From the NCBI RefSeq assembly GCF_902459555.1, contig NZ_CABPSM010000005.1, forward strand, positions 248,001 through 312,000: a stretch of DNA of 64,000 bases. Direction: 5' to 3'. The position numbers were made by a program, and so were the translations under genes. Positions 44,475 to 53,004 of this stretch are shown here, in pieces; positions within the stretch are counted from its first letter, which is position 1, and every line of letters starts with the position of its first letter. The notes beneath the pieces are model-generated. The model saw only the letters and a program-made list of their open reading frames with translations. It searched no databases and was not told where the DNA came from. The stretch is from Pandoraea horticolens (lineage in GTDB: Bacteria; Pseudomonadota; Gammaproteobacteria; Burkholderiales; Burkholderiaceae).

Positions 44475-45212
44475 TCACGCGGCGGGCGATGCGCTTGCGT
44501 CCGGCAATTCCGGATCGCCCGCCGAGAGGTATTCCCACATGCGCTCGATGATCCGGCCCGAGCGGGTGGCGCGCGCGCGGCAGGCGTCGGGATCGAGTAC
44601 GGCGGCGGGGTAAGCAGCGGGGTGAGCGGCTTCGAGCGCGAGCACGTCGAGATCGACGCGGGCCGCATCTTCGAGGTACCACGTGAGCGCCACCATCGCG
44701 TCGAGCGTGTCGGCGGCGACAACTGCGCCGTTGCCACGCATCACCACGGCGGCGTTCGCACCCATCCGGGCGATGACCGCCTCGGCCTGCGCGTCGTCGC
44801 GAATCAGTTGCGGGTCGTCCCACAGCGGCACGCCGGGAGCGAAGTAAGTGCCCGGGCCGTGCAACGCGCGTGGCGTTCTGCGCAGTGTCGAGAGCGACAT
44901 GGTCTTGGGCGGCATCGAGCGCGCTACAGCGCCGATATCGGGACGTGAGCGATAGATCTTCTGATGCAGACGGACTTCGCCGAGCACGCCATCGGGCAGC
45001 GGGCCATCGACGGGCACCACCGTGCCCGCTTCGCCCACGCCGATGAGTCCCATCGGGCGGGCCGCGCATACGAGGAAGTGATCGGCGTCGAGACGCGCGC
45101 TGCAATGACCGTACGCGTGGGCCAGCCCTGCGCGGGCCAGCGTGCGCGCCGCTACGCGCACCGCGCGATCCAGCTCGGCGATGCGGCCGGCATCGAACGT
45201 GTGTTGTGTCAT
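44475..45212 (-). CDS. Class II aldolase/adducin-type decarboxylase
   Basis: 245 residues. The fold shows LARAGLAHAYGHCSARL, a Glu in GEVRLHQKIYRSRPDIGAVA, a His in ALHGPGTYF, and VVMRGNGAVVAADTL. Many family members have RGHG at the last site; Asn replaces that His here. In aromatic pathways the family includes hydroxylated phthalate or pyridine-dicarboxylate decarboxylases, which would suit the extradiol dioxygenase just upstream. The precise substrate is unknown. Confidence 0.78.
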   Translation of the reverse strand: MTQHTFDAGRIAELDRAVRVAARTLARAGLAHAYGHCSARLDADHFLVCAARPMGLIGVGEAGTVVPVDGPLPDGVLGEVRLHQKIYRSRPDIGAVARSMPPKTMSLSTLRRTPRALHGPGTYFAPGVPLWDDPQLIRDDAQAEAVIARMGANAAVVMRGNGAVVAADTLDAMVALTWYLEDAARVDLDVLALEAAHPAAYPAAVLDPDACRARATRSGRIIERMWEYLSAGDPELPDASASPAA

Positions 45213-45285
45213 GGGGAATCCGGCGCTATTCGGTGTTATTCGGCGTTATCAGGCGTCATGACCGCAAGCAAATCGAAGCATCGCG

Positions 45286-46149
45286 TCAGGCCGAAAACTC
45301 GGGGATCTCGGGCTTCGCGCCCCACATGCAGAACCCCGTCGGATCGAAGGGGAACTGACGCGGCACGTAGGTCGCCTCGTCTTCGGGCGCGATCTTGCGC
45401 ACGCCCGTGGAGTACTCGTAGACCATGCCGTCCGGCCCCGCGAAGTACAGGAACATCGCGTGCGACGTGGGGTGACGTCCCGGACCGAAGCGAATCGGCA
45501 CGCCTTGTTCGCGCAGGAAGTACCAGGAGCGCATGAGGTCGTCGATGCCGTTCACCTGAAAATTCACATGCTGGATGCCCGCGCGCTTGGCCGGGAACAG
45601 TGCGATCTTGTGATGCACGTCGTCGATGCGCAGCAGCGGTGCGTCGCCGATGCGATCCGACACACGGGCGTTGCACACGCTCGTCCAGAAGGCTTCGTCG
45701 CGGCGCGCGTCGGTCGTGCACAGCCCAACGTGACTGAACGAATCGATGCCCGCATCGCGCTCGCCGTGATACCGGCGGCCGGTCTGCGCGGCGCGCAACA
45801 CCAGTTCGATCCGATTGCCGCTCGGGTCGAGAAACGTCAGAAAATCGCCCACGCGACGCATGTCGGCTTCGTCGCGCGTGCCCCGTCGAAACTCGATGCG
45901 CATGCCTTCGAGCTGCGCGGCGGCGGCATCGAAATGCGCGTCGCTCGCGACGTCGAACGCGACCGTATGGTCGGCGGGATCGCCTTCGAAGTAGCACACC
46001 GAATGGTCGCGGCTGTCGCTGCGAAGGAATACGTAACCGGCCTCCCGGCGCACTTCCTGCAACCCGAGAATGGTGCGCGCATAGCGCGTGGCACCCTCGA
46101 TGTCGCGTGTGCCCAGCCGCACGTAACGAATGTCGTGCAGATTGATCAC
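45286..46149 (-). CDS. Extradiol ring-cleavage dioxygenase (VOC/type I)
   Basis: 287 residues with two VOC modules. The N-terminal one begins HDIRYVRLGTRDIEGATRYA; the C-terminal one carries the expected Fe/Mn ligands: His in FSHVGLC, His in PTSHAMFLYFAGPDGM and Glu in VYEYSTGV. This is the pattern of catechol-type 2,3-dioxygenases. It is followed by the decarboxylase-like gene, transporter and porin on the same strand. The ring substrate is a catechol derivative, probably carboxylated, by inference. Confidence 0.87.
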   Translation of the reverse strand: MINLHDIRYVRLGTRDIEGATRYARTILGLQEVRREAGYVFLRSDSRDHSVCYFEGDPADHTVAFDVASDAHFDAAAAQLEGMRIEFRRGTRDEADMRRVGDFLTFLDPSGNRIELVLRAAQTGRRYHGERDAGIDSFSHVGLCTTDARRDEAFWTSVCNARVSDRIGDAPLLRIDDVHHKIALFPAKRAGIQHVNFQVNGIDDLMRSWYFLREQGVPIRFGPGRHPTSHAMFLYFAGPDGMVYEYSTGVRKIAPEDEATYVPRQFPFDPTGFCMWGAKPEIPEFSA

Positions 46150-46360
46150 CGCTTGTCTCCTGCGGATATTGTTCGTGTTCCGGGCGAACGCCCGATGACT
46201 GCAATGTCGTGGGGATACGATAAGGATCGGCGCCGCATGACGCCAACAAATTGCGTAAATGCGCGGTATTTACAACGTGAATTGGGGGTGCAGCATGCGA
46301 GCGGCGCCGTGCCGCCGTCCCGCAGGGCGACGTGTCATGCGAACCAGGGAGAATGGCGGA

Positions 46361-47281
46361 TCAGTCTTCGCCGTGGAACAGGCGAAAGATGGTGCTGCGC
46401 AACCAGCGATGGCCGGCGTCGGTGTGAAAGCGTTCGTGCCAGAGTTGCGAGATGTCGAACTCGGGGCCCTCGAACGGCAACGCGTAGGTGCGTAGATCGG
46501 CGGCGGCCTTGAGCGCGCGTCCGAGCCGCGTCGGCACACAGACCACGAGGTCGCTCGCGGCAATGAGCGCCGAGAGTCCCATCGAGTGCGCCATACGCAA
46601 CGCGACATGGCGCTGGCGCCCCGCCTGTGCAAACCAATGCTCGACGGCCGTCTCGAAGACATCGTGATGACCGGCTGTCGGCCGATACACCGCGTGCGCT
46701 GCGCTCAGAAACGCTTCGACGGTCAGTTGTCCGCGAATCGTGGGATGCCCGTCGCGCACGAGTGCGACGTAGTGCTCGCGAAACAGACGCTGCTGGTGGA
46801 AGCCCGACGAAAAGCGGGTGAAGAGTCCCAGCGTGAGATCGATATCGCCCATCGCCATGGCGTTCTGCGCCTCACGCGGCGTGGTGTCGACGGTGACGAT
46901 GCGCACGCCCGGCGCCTCCACCGCGAGCGTGGCCATCAGCTTCGGCATGAAGATCAACTGACCGATATCGCTCAGGTAAAGACGGAACGTGCGTTGCGCG
47001 TTTGCCGGCACGAAGTCCTGCGGTGCCTCCACGGCACCACGGATCAGACCGAGACCTTCGGTGACGGGTGGCGCGAGCGTGAGGGCGAGATCGGTCGGCC
47101 ACATGCCTTGCGGCGTCTTGACGAACAACGGGTCGCCAAACGCGAGGCGCAGACGTTTGAGCGCGTTGCTCACGGCCGATTGCGTGAGGTTAAGTTCCTC
47201 TGCGGTGACGGTCGTGCTGCGCGTGCGCAGCAGCGACTCGAACACGAGCAGCAGATTCAGGTCGAGCGAGCGTAAGTTCAT
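46361..47281 (-). CDS. LysR-family regulator of the aromatic module
   Basis: 306 residues from ATG 47281. LDLNLLLVFESLLRTRSTTVTAEELNLTQSAVSNALKRLRLAFGDPLFVK is the NodD/NahR-type DNA-binding domain; the effector domain follows from about residue 92. It is upstream of, and on the same strand as, the dioxygenase group, with 211 bp between, unusual for LysR systems, which are mostly divergent. It probably activates the module. Confidence 0.88.
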   Translation of the reverse strand: MNLRSLDLNLLLVFESLLRTRSTTVTAEELNLTQSAVSNALKRLRLAFGDPLFVKTPQGMWPTDLALTLAPPVTEGLGLIRGAVEAPQDFVPANAQRTFRLYLSDIGQLIFMPKLMATLAVEAPGVRIVTVDTTPREAQNAMAMGDIDLTLGLFTRFSSGFHQQRLFREHYVALVRDGHPTIRGQLTVEAFLSAAHAVYRPTAGHHDVFETAVEHWFAQAGRQRHVALRMAHSMGLSALIAASDLVVCVPTRLGRALKAAADLRTYALPFEGPEFDISQLWHERFHTDAGHRWLRSTIFRLFHGED

Positions 47282-47425
47282 GCCCAGCCGTGCAGTCCTG
47301 CAAGAAGCATTAAGAGCGTCAGGGTCGGGTCGCCCCAAGCGGGGCGGTCCCGCATTTTAGGCAACGTCCGGCAACGTAGGCAGTGCGGGAAACCCCGCCC
47401 GTTCGCCCTGTCGCAATCATGGTAT

Positions 47426-48325
47426 TTACGTGCGCGTGCTCGCACGCGCCGCCTCATGCAGGCGCGCCATGACTTCCAGCACCTCGGGACGCTTTTCGCG
47501 CTTGGCCGTCACGATGTGGTACTTCAACGGACACGCCACTTCAACGCTCGACAAGCGCTTGAGGCGGCTGCGCGCGATCCAGTCGCCGGCCAGCGGCGCA
47601 CGGGCCATTGCAATGCCAAGTCCCGCTTCCGCGGCCGCAAGTACGACGGTGTAATCCTCAAAGCGCCGGTCCCGGGCACGCGGGCGCAGCGAAACGCCTT
47701 GCGCACTGCACCACGCGCGCCAGCCCGTCAGGTCGGAGTCGTGCAGCAACGGCATCGCGAGCATGTCGGCCGCGCTCGCGCCTTCGAGACGCTGCGCAAT
47801 TTCCGGTGAGGCGATCGGGTACAGCGTCTCGTCCATCAACGGTTCGGCATCGACATTGGTCCAGCCGCCGCGGCCATAGCGCAGCGCGATGTCGACTTCT
47901 CCCGCGCCCACGTCGGCATTGCGATGTTCGGTGGTGACGTGAATGTCGATGAACGGCTGCCCCGCTTCGAGCGAACGCAGCCTTTCGAGCAGCCAGAGTT
48001 TAGCGAAGGAAGGCACCACGCTCAGACGCACGGCAGGCGCCTTGCGTGCCTGATGCCACTGGTCGGCCGCCGCATCGATCACGTCGAACGCATGCTCGAT
48101 ACGCCCCAGGAATCGCTGGCCGTCGCAGGTCAGACTGACACCCCGGCCGTGCCGCTCGAACAGCGCGCATCCTAGCCAGTTTTCCACTGCCCCGACGCGG
48201 CGGCTGATCGCACCATGCGTGAGGCCGCTCGCGTCGGCCGCCGCCGTGAACGAGCCGTGACGCGCGACGAGGCAGACAGTCTCCAGATTCGCCAGCGGCG
48301 GGCGGGCGCGGTGAGAAGTGTTCAT
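47426..48325 (-). CDS. LysR-family regulator (GcvA-type), divergent from yfcF
   Basis: 299 residues from ATG 48325. LANLETVCLVARHGSFTAAADASGLTHGAISRRVGAVENWLG shows the GcvA-type domain with AISRRV in the recognition helix. The C-terminal domain follows the GcvA-like pattern (LLHDSDLTGWRAWCSAQG). A perfect dyad with a T-N11-A core lies upstream at 48366-48388, between this gene and yfcF. Confidence 0.88.
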   Translation of the reverse strand: MNTSHRARPPLANLETVCLVARHGSFTAAADASGLTHGAISRRVGAVENWLGCALFERHGRGVSLTCDGQRFLGRIEHAFDVIDAAADQWHQARKAPAVRLSVVPSFAKLWLLERLRSLEAGQPFIDIHVTTEHRNADVGAGEVDIALRYGRGGWTNVDAEPLMDETLYPIASPEIAQRLEGASAADMLAMPLLHDSDLTGWRAWCSAQGVSLRPRARDRRFEDYTVVLAAAEAGLGIAMARAPLAGDWIARSRLKRLSSVEVACPLKYHIVTAKREKRPEVLEVMARLHEAARASTRT

Positions 48326-48365
48326 GAGACGGGGGGCGAAGGAACAGGCGCTGAGAAAGCCGGCA

Positions 48366-48388
48366 AGGTGTGAAGCCAGCTCACACCT
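48366..48388. promoter_or_regulatory. LysR operator AGGTGTGA-N7-TCACACCT
   Basis: Perfect 8-bp arms including T48371-N11-A48383. It lies 41 bp upstream of the LysR start and about 135 bp before yfcF. Confidence 0.68.
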
Positions 48389-48522
48389 CACTGGCGATTT
48401 GTGCAGTAGCTTATCACCGCGCGCGTGCGGCAAGATTAACGCTTGCGGGCCGTTGCGCCAACATCGCATGCCGCTGCGGCGTGCGTCGCCGTTGCCCGCG
48501 CGCCCCTTTACAGGAGTCCGTC

Positions 48523-49194
48523 GTGTCAGCCGCTGCCCCCGCCTCGTTCACCCTCTATGTGGACGCTCAGTTCACGAGCCCCTACGCACTGTCGGCCTTC
48601 GTCACGCTACGCGAGAAAGGTCTGCCGTTCGATCTGCGCACCGTCGATCTCGAGCAGGGCGCACATCACGAAATCGCCTTCGCGGATATGTCGCTCACGC
48701 GCCGCGTTCCCACGCTCGTGCACGGCGACTTCGCGCTGTCCGAATCGTCGGCCATTACCGAGTATCTCGAGACGATTTCGCCCGAAGTGCCGGTCTATCC
48801 GCCGAGTGTGCACGAGCGTGCGCGGGCGCGTCAGGTTCAGGCCTGGTTGCGCAGCGATCTGGGGGCCTTGCGTGAGGAGCGCTCGACGGAAGTGATCTTC
48901 TATGGTCCGACGGACAAGCCGCTCTCCGACGCGGGCTACGCCGCCGCAAGCAAACTGATCGCTATTGCTCAGAGTCTGTTGCCCGATGGCCGCATGTCGC
49001 TATTCGACAAGTGGTGCATCGCGGACGTCGATCTCGCACTGATGCTCAACCGCCTCGTGTACAACAACGACGTGGTGCCGCCCGCGCTGGCCGACTACGC
49101 CCGCCGTCAATTCACGCGACCGGCGGTGCAGGAGTGGGGAGCGATGACGCGCCCGCCGCGTCCGGGCGATCGGGTCGACGGCAAGGCCGCCTGA
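48523..49194 (+). CDS. yfcF: Glutathione S-transferase YfcF
   Basis: 223 residues from GTG 48523 (AGGAG six bases before). The sequence follows E. coli YfcF closely: LYVDAQFTSPYALSAFVTLREKGL, TRRVPTLVHGDFALSESSAITEYLE, RARARQVQAWLRSDLGALREERSTEV and WCIADVDLALMLNRLV. It is a soluble GST with thioltransferase or peroxidase-type activity in E. coli. The divergent LysR and intervening operator suggest inducible expression. Confidence 0.92.
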   Translation: MSAAAPASFTLYVDAQFTSPYALSAFVTLREKGLPFDLRTVDLEQGAHHEIAFADMSLTRRVPTLVHGDFALSESSAITEYLETISPEVPVYPPSVHERARARQVQAWLRSDLGALREERSTEVIFYGPTDKPLSDAGYAAASKLIAIAQSLLPDGRMSLFDKWCIADVDLALMLNRLVYNNDVVPPALADYARRQFTRPAVQEWGAMTRPPRPGDRVDGKAA

Positions 49195-49207
49195 GCGGTC
49201 TTCCCTG

Positions 49208-49561
49208 TCAGGCCGCCACCAACGCCAGGCGCTGGCGGTGAAGGCGGATGTAAAGCAAGACAAGCAGACGGTTCGGGCAGTCGTTGCGCAATGCGACGCT
49301 GGCCCGGCCGCGCGCGCCATGCTCGATGGCGTGACGGGATGCGAGCGCCGCCTGATACGCCGATGCCGCGAGCGCGCGTGCCGCGAATACCAGCAGGAAC
49401 AATGACGCAGTCATCGCGATCCGGAAGTCGGCCGAGGTGAAGATTCGCTCGGGCACATCGAACACCAGCATGGCCGTCACGACGCAGGCATCGATGCAAG
49501 CGGCCCCCAACGAGGCCACCACCAGATACGCGCGCAACATCCGAATCGTTGACGATTTCAT
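49208..49561 (-). CDS. Small membrane protein of unknown function
   Basis: 117 residues from ATG 49561, chosen for the GGGAGAGGGG just upstream. Two hydrophobic segments (residues about 8-33, AYLVVASLGAACIDACVVTAMLVF, and about 47-68, MTASLFLLVFAARALAAS) are followed by a basic tail with RLLVLLYIRLHRQRLALV. I recognise no family. It converges with yfcF with only 13 bp between stops. Confidence 0.6.
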   Translation of the reverse strand: MKSSTIRMLRAYLVVASLGAACIDACVVTAMLVFDVPERIFTSADFRIAMTASLFLLVFAARALAASAYQAALASRHAIEHGARGRASVALRNDCPNRLLVLLYIRLHRQRLALVAA

Positions 49562-49982
49562 CTGTCCCCCTCTCCCTTTGCTCTCGTTGCGCAGGTACGT
49601 CCCCAGTGTGTGACCGCCCGCCAAAAGCGGGCCGTCGACAACGCTGCCGCGTTCCCGACATCATCCGCTTCTGATCTTAAATGTCGAGCACCTTCGGCAT
49701 GGTGTGCCGAAATGCTTTTTGACACACGGTTACCTCTGCGTACGATGGACTGGCGGCAGGAATCGGCAAGCTGCATCTTTGCGGAATCTCGCACTTTTCT
49801 TCCAAAAACAGGCCAAATTTCAATGTTTTTCGGCGTTATTTTCGCGAAAACCATCGTATGACGGCTTGTGCGGTGAATTCAGTCGACAGGCAGGGGCCGA
49901 AAGGAGGAAAATATCGCCACCTTGCCGTTTACGTTAACGGTACTGACGACTGAAGCCACCTCTGCCGAGACATTGAAGAAAC
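49562..49982. other. 421-bp intergenic region upstream of ilvE
   Basis: Holds the promoter at 49719-49746 and a 12-bp palindrome TTTTCGCGAAAA (49839-49850). The stretch 49690-49860 is A+T-rich. No gene is supported. The long leader before ilvE could carry attenuation elements, but I cannot identify a clear leader peptide or terminator pair. Confidence 0.5.
49719..49746 (+). promoter_or_regulatory. Sigma-70 promoter upstream of ilvE
   Basis: Perfect TTGACA (49719-49724), 16-bp spacer, TACGAT (49741-49746). The ilvE start is about 237 bp downstream. Confidence 0.6.
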
Positions 49983-51080
49983 ATGAGCGCCGATAATCAA
50001 TTGCGTTTTGTCGTGGAGCCGCACGCCAACCCCACGCCCGCCGACCAGATCGCCGCCAAGCTGGCGAACCCGGTGTTCGGCCGCGTATTCACGGACCATA
50101 TGGTCACGATCCGCTGGACCGAGGGTACGGGCTGGCACGATGCGAAGGTAGAGGCCCGCCGTCCGTTCGAGATCGACCCGGCATGCGCCGTGCTGCACTA
50201 CGCGCAGGAGATCTTCGAAGGCATGAAGGCCTACCGCAGCGAAGACGGCAAGATTTCGCTGTTCCGCCCGCAAGCCAATGCCAAGCGCTTCCGTGAATCC
50301 GCCAAGCGCATGTCGATGGCCGAACTGCCGGAAGCCGTGTTCCTCGAAGCCGTGGAAAAGCTCGTCGACATCGACCGCGCATGGATCCCGGGCACCGAGG
50401 GCAGCAGCCTCTACATCCGTCCGTTCATGTTCGCCTCGGAGAGCTTCCTCGGTGTGCGCGCGGCACACGAGTACATCTTCTGCGTGATCGCCTGTCCGGT
50501 CGGCCCGTATTTCAAGCCGGGCAAGGCGGCCGTGACCGTGTGGGTGTCTGACCAATACACGCGCGCGGCGCCCGGTGGCACCGGTGCGGCCAAGTGCGGC
50601 GGCAACTACGCCGCAAGCCTGATTGCGCAGACCGAAGCCAGCGCGAAGGGCTGCGATCAGGTCGTGTTCCTCGACGCCGCGCAACATCGCTGGATCGAAG
50701 AACTCGGCGGCATGAACGTGTTCTTCGTGATGGACGACGGCTCGCTCCAGACGCCGCCGCTGTCCGGCACGATCCTGCCGGGCATCACGCGCGCCTCGAT
50801 CATCGAACTGGCCAAGCGCGAAGGCCTGAGCGTCAACGAAACGCCTTACGAGTTTGCCCAATGGCAAGCCGACGCCGCCAGCGGCCGCGTGAAGGAAACG
50901 TTCGCTTGCGGTACGGCAGCGGTCGTCACGGCCATCGGTCAGGTGCGCCACGCCAAGGGCGAATTCAACATCGCCGACGGTGGCGAAGGCCCGGTCACGA
51001 AGCGCATCCGCGATCAACTCACGGGCATTCAACGTGGCAAGGTTGCCGATCCGTTCGGCTGGGTGCGCCACGTCGCGTAA
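49983..51080 (+). CDS. ilvE: Branched-chain amino acid aminotransferase (class IV PLP)
   Basis: 365 residues, the long BCAT form (type II). Visible are HYAQEIFEGMKAYRSEDGKISLFRPQANAKRF, SSLYIRPFMFASE, GGTGAAKCGGNYAASL (with PLP Lys in the CGGNY region), EELGGMNVFFV and TFACGTAAVVTAIG. It transfers amino groups between branched-chain amino acids and 2-oxoglutarate. It is preceded by a long untranslated leader and followed by a YitT gene 145 bp on. Confidence 0.93.
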   Translation: MSADNQLRFVVEPHANPTPADQIAAKLANPVFGRVFTDHMVTIRWTEGTGWHDAKVEARRPFEIDPACAVLHYAQEIFEGMKAYRSEDGKISLFRPQANAKRFRESAKRMSMAELPEAVFLEAVEKLVDIDRAWIPGTEGSSLYIRPFMFASESFLGVRAAHEYIFCVIACPVGPYFKPGKAAVTVWVSDQYTRAAPGGTGAAKCGGNYAASLIAQTEASAKGCDQVVFLDAAQHRWIEELGGMNVFFVMDDGSLQTPPLSGTILPGITRASIIELAKREGLSVNETPYEFAQWQADAASGRVKETFACGTAAVVTAIGQVRHAKGEFNIADGGEGPVTKRIRDQLTGIQRGKVADPFGWVRHVA

Positions 51081-51225
51081 TCGCACGTTGTAACGTCTGG
51101 TTTTTCGACATAACAAGCTGTGAAGCTGCGCGTCGCCCGAGACAGCGACGCGGGAAATCGCCGGCGGCGCGCTACGACATCAGGAGAGTCGGGCGCGCCG
51201 TCTTGTTGTCCTTGACTGACAGATC

Positions 51226-51873
51226 ATGAAACACGACTCGGGCGCGGTATCCGGCGCCATTGCGGCAACCGACACAATCGGCGTTCCGCACTCTGTGCTC
51301 GAAGACATCTACGCGATGGTCATCGGCATGGCATTTGTGGTGGTCGGTTTGGTGCTGCTCAAGGCTGCCGGGTTGGTCACCGGCGGCGTGGCCGGCATCG
51401 CACTGCTCGCCTCCTACGTCTTTCCCCTACCGGTGGGCACCATCTTCACGTTGGTGAACATTCCGTTCTTCCTGTTCGCATACTTCACGATGGGTTTGCG
51501 CTTCGCGCTCAAGTCCACCATCGCGAGCTTCGGCATCACATTCGCCCTCGCTGCCATGCCGCAGACGTTCAACGTCGCCTTCGTCAACCCGCTGTTCGCG
51601 GCGTTCGTCGGTGGCACGCTGTGCGGCATGGGCATTCTGGCCCTCGCCCGTCACGGCGCAGGCGTAGGCGGCACCGGCATCGTCACGCTCTGGCTGCAAC
51701 GCGAGCGCGGTATCAACGCCGGCATCTCTCAGGTGTGTATCGACGCGACGATTCTGCTCGTCTCGCTCACCACCATACCGGCCGCGCGCGTCGCCTGGTC
51801 CGCACTGTCTGCCGTGGCCATGAGCGCTATGGTCGTGGCGTGGCACCGGCCGGGGCGCTACACCGGACGTTAA
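51226..51873 (+). CDS. YitT-family integral membrane protein
   Basis: 215 residues with five or six transmembrane helices: MVIGMAFVVVGLVLLKAAGLVTGGVAGIALL, FTLVNIPFFLFAYFTMGL and SALSAVAMSAMVVAW. The GLVTGGVAGIALL motif after helix 1 and RFALKSTIAS match the YitT (DUF161) group, whose transport role is not established. The stop is 27 bp from the convergent LysR stop; a short tandem repeat lies there. Confidence 0.83.
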   Translation: MKHDSGAVSGAIAATDTIGVPHSVLEDIYAMVIGMAFVVVGLVLLKAAGLVTGGVAGIALLASYVFPLPVGTIFTLVNIPFFLFAYFTMGLRFALKSTIASFGITFALAAMPQTFNVAFVNPLFAAFVGGTLCGMGILALARHGAGVGGTGIVTLWLQRERGINAGISQVCIDATILLVSLTTIPAARVAWSALSAVAMSAMVVAWHRPGRYTGR

Positions 51874-51875
51874 GT

Positions 51876-51905
51876 CACGTTAGGCCACATTAAGCCACAT
51901 TAGGC
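51876..51905 (+). repeat. Three tandem 10-bp units (CACRTTARGC)
   Basis: CACGTTAGGC, CACATTAAGC and CACATTAGGC follow each other without gaps. The last overlaps the LysR stop codon. Probably a local slippage product. Confidence 0.7.
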
Positions 51906-52835
51906 CGCGCTGGCCGACCCGGCACGTCCTTCCGTTTCTTTGGGCCGGTACGCGCTCGCCTGAGTCAGCAGCCACTCGCGGAACACACTCAGTGGCTGCC
52001 CGTGCGTGAGCTCCGTCGGGTAGACGAGGTAGTAGGCCGACCCGGCCACGCTCTTCACGTCGAACGGAATCGTCAGGCCGAGGCTCGCCAACTGCCCTTC
52101 GACGAAGAACTTCGGCACCAGCGCGATGCCGAGCCCCGCGGCCGCCCCGGCGATCAGCATCGTGTGGAGTTCGTAGCGCACGCCTTGCAGTGTCCGGTTG
52201 TCTTCGATGCGCTGTTCCGCAAACCACTGTGTCCAGGCGCTGGGACGGGTCGTCGAATGCAGCAGCGCGTAGGTGAGCAAATCCGCTGCGTTGCGCACCG
52301 GCCCTTTCAGCAACGACGGGTGGCACACCGGCACCACTTCCTCACCGAAAAGATAGTCCGACGAGGTGCCCGGCCACGTCGGCTGTCCGAAGTGAATGGC
52401 CGCTTCGAAGTGCGTCTCGTCAAACGTGAAGAGGTCGGTGTGCACCCCCATGTTCACGCGAACGTCCGGGTGCCGTTCGTCGAAGTCTTTCATTCTCGGA
52501 ATCAACCACTCCGACGCGAACGTCGGCAGCACCGCCAGCTCGAGATAGCCGCCACCACTGCCGTGGGCCATGATCGCGAGCGTGTCGCGGTCCAGTTGTT
52601 CCAGCGTGCGGCGCACTTGCGTGCCGTACAGGCGTCCGGCGCGCGTGAGCACCACCCGCTGTTTCGCACGAACGAACAAACGCACGCCAAGCTGCGTCTC
52701 AAGCGTGGCGATCTGGCGCGACACTGCGCTTTCCGTCAGGAACAGCTCGCGCGCCGCGTGAGTGAAGCTCTCATGGCGAGCGGCTGCCTCGAAGGCCAGC
52801 AGCGCCGCCGTGCCGGGGGTCTTGAATTTGCGCAT
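51900..52835 (-). CDS. LysR-family regulator (GcvA-like) of the lysine/2-oxoadipate genes
   Basis: 311 residues. KTPGTAALLAFEAAARHESFTHAARELFLTESAVSRQIATLETQLGVRLF is a GcvA-type DNA-binding domain. The effector domain continues to TDLFTFDETHFEAAIHFG and LIAGAAAGLGIALVPK. It is divergent from the DUF1338 gene with a large hairpin in the 169-bp gap, so it likely controls that operon; this is a context inference. Confidence 0.88.
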   Translation of the reverse strand: MRKFKTPGTAALLAFEAAARHESFTHAARELFLTESAVSRQIATLETQLGVRLFVRAKQRVVLTRAGRLYGTQVRRTLEQLDRDTLAIMAHGSGGGYLELAVLPTFASEWLIPRMKDFDERHPDVRVNMGVHTDLFTFDETHFEAAIHFGQPTWPGTSSDYLFGEEVVPVCHPSLLKGPVRNAADLLTYALLHSTTRPSAWTQWFAEQRIEDNRTLQGVRYELHTMLIAGAAAGLGIALVPKFFVEGQLASLGLTIPFDVKSVAGSAYYLVYPTELTHGQPLSVFREWLLTQASAYRPKETEGRAGSASAA

Positions 52836-52918
52836 ATTGATTCCTAAAACGCATCAAGTGGCAATTTTATCTCGCTTTACGGGCGCGGCATCCGTTCCAA
52901 TAATGCTGTTACTGCAAG

Positions 52919-52947
52919 ATGGCATGGGGTGACGCGCCCCATGCCAT
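52919..52947. promoter_or_regulatory. Inverted repeat upstream of the 2-oxoadipate dioxygenase gene
   Basis: ATGGCATGGGG-N7-CCCCATGCCAT, perfect 11-bp arms, 58 bp before the start at 53005. It could be an operator for the divergent LysR protein or an RNA hairpin in the leader. No T-run follows. Confidence 0.55.
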
Positions 52948-53004
52948 GTCCTGACACCCTGCGGCGCCACACGAGACGGCGCCCCTCCCCTGCGAGACAA
53001 TCCG

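Noticed and set aside
51876-51905. Three 10-bp tandem units as a regulatory iteron
   Set aside because: Only three imperfect units located between two convergent stops, overlapping one stop codon; simple slippage is more likely.
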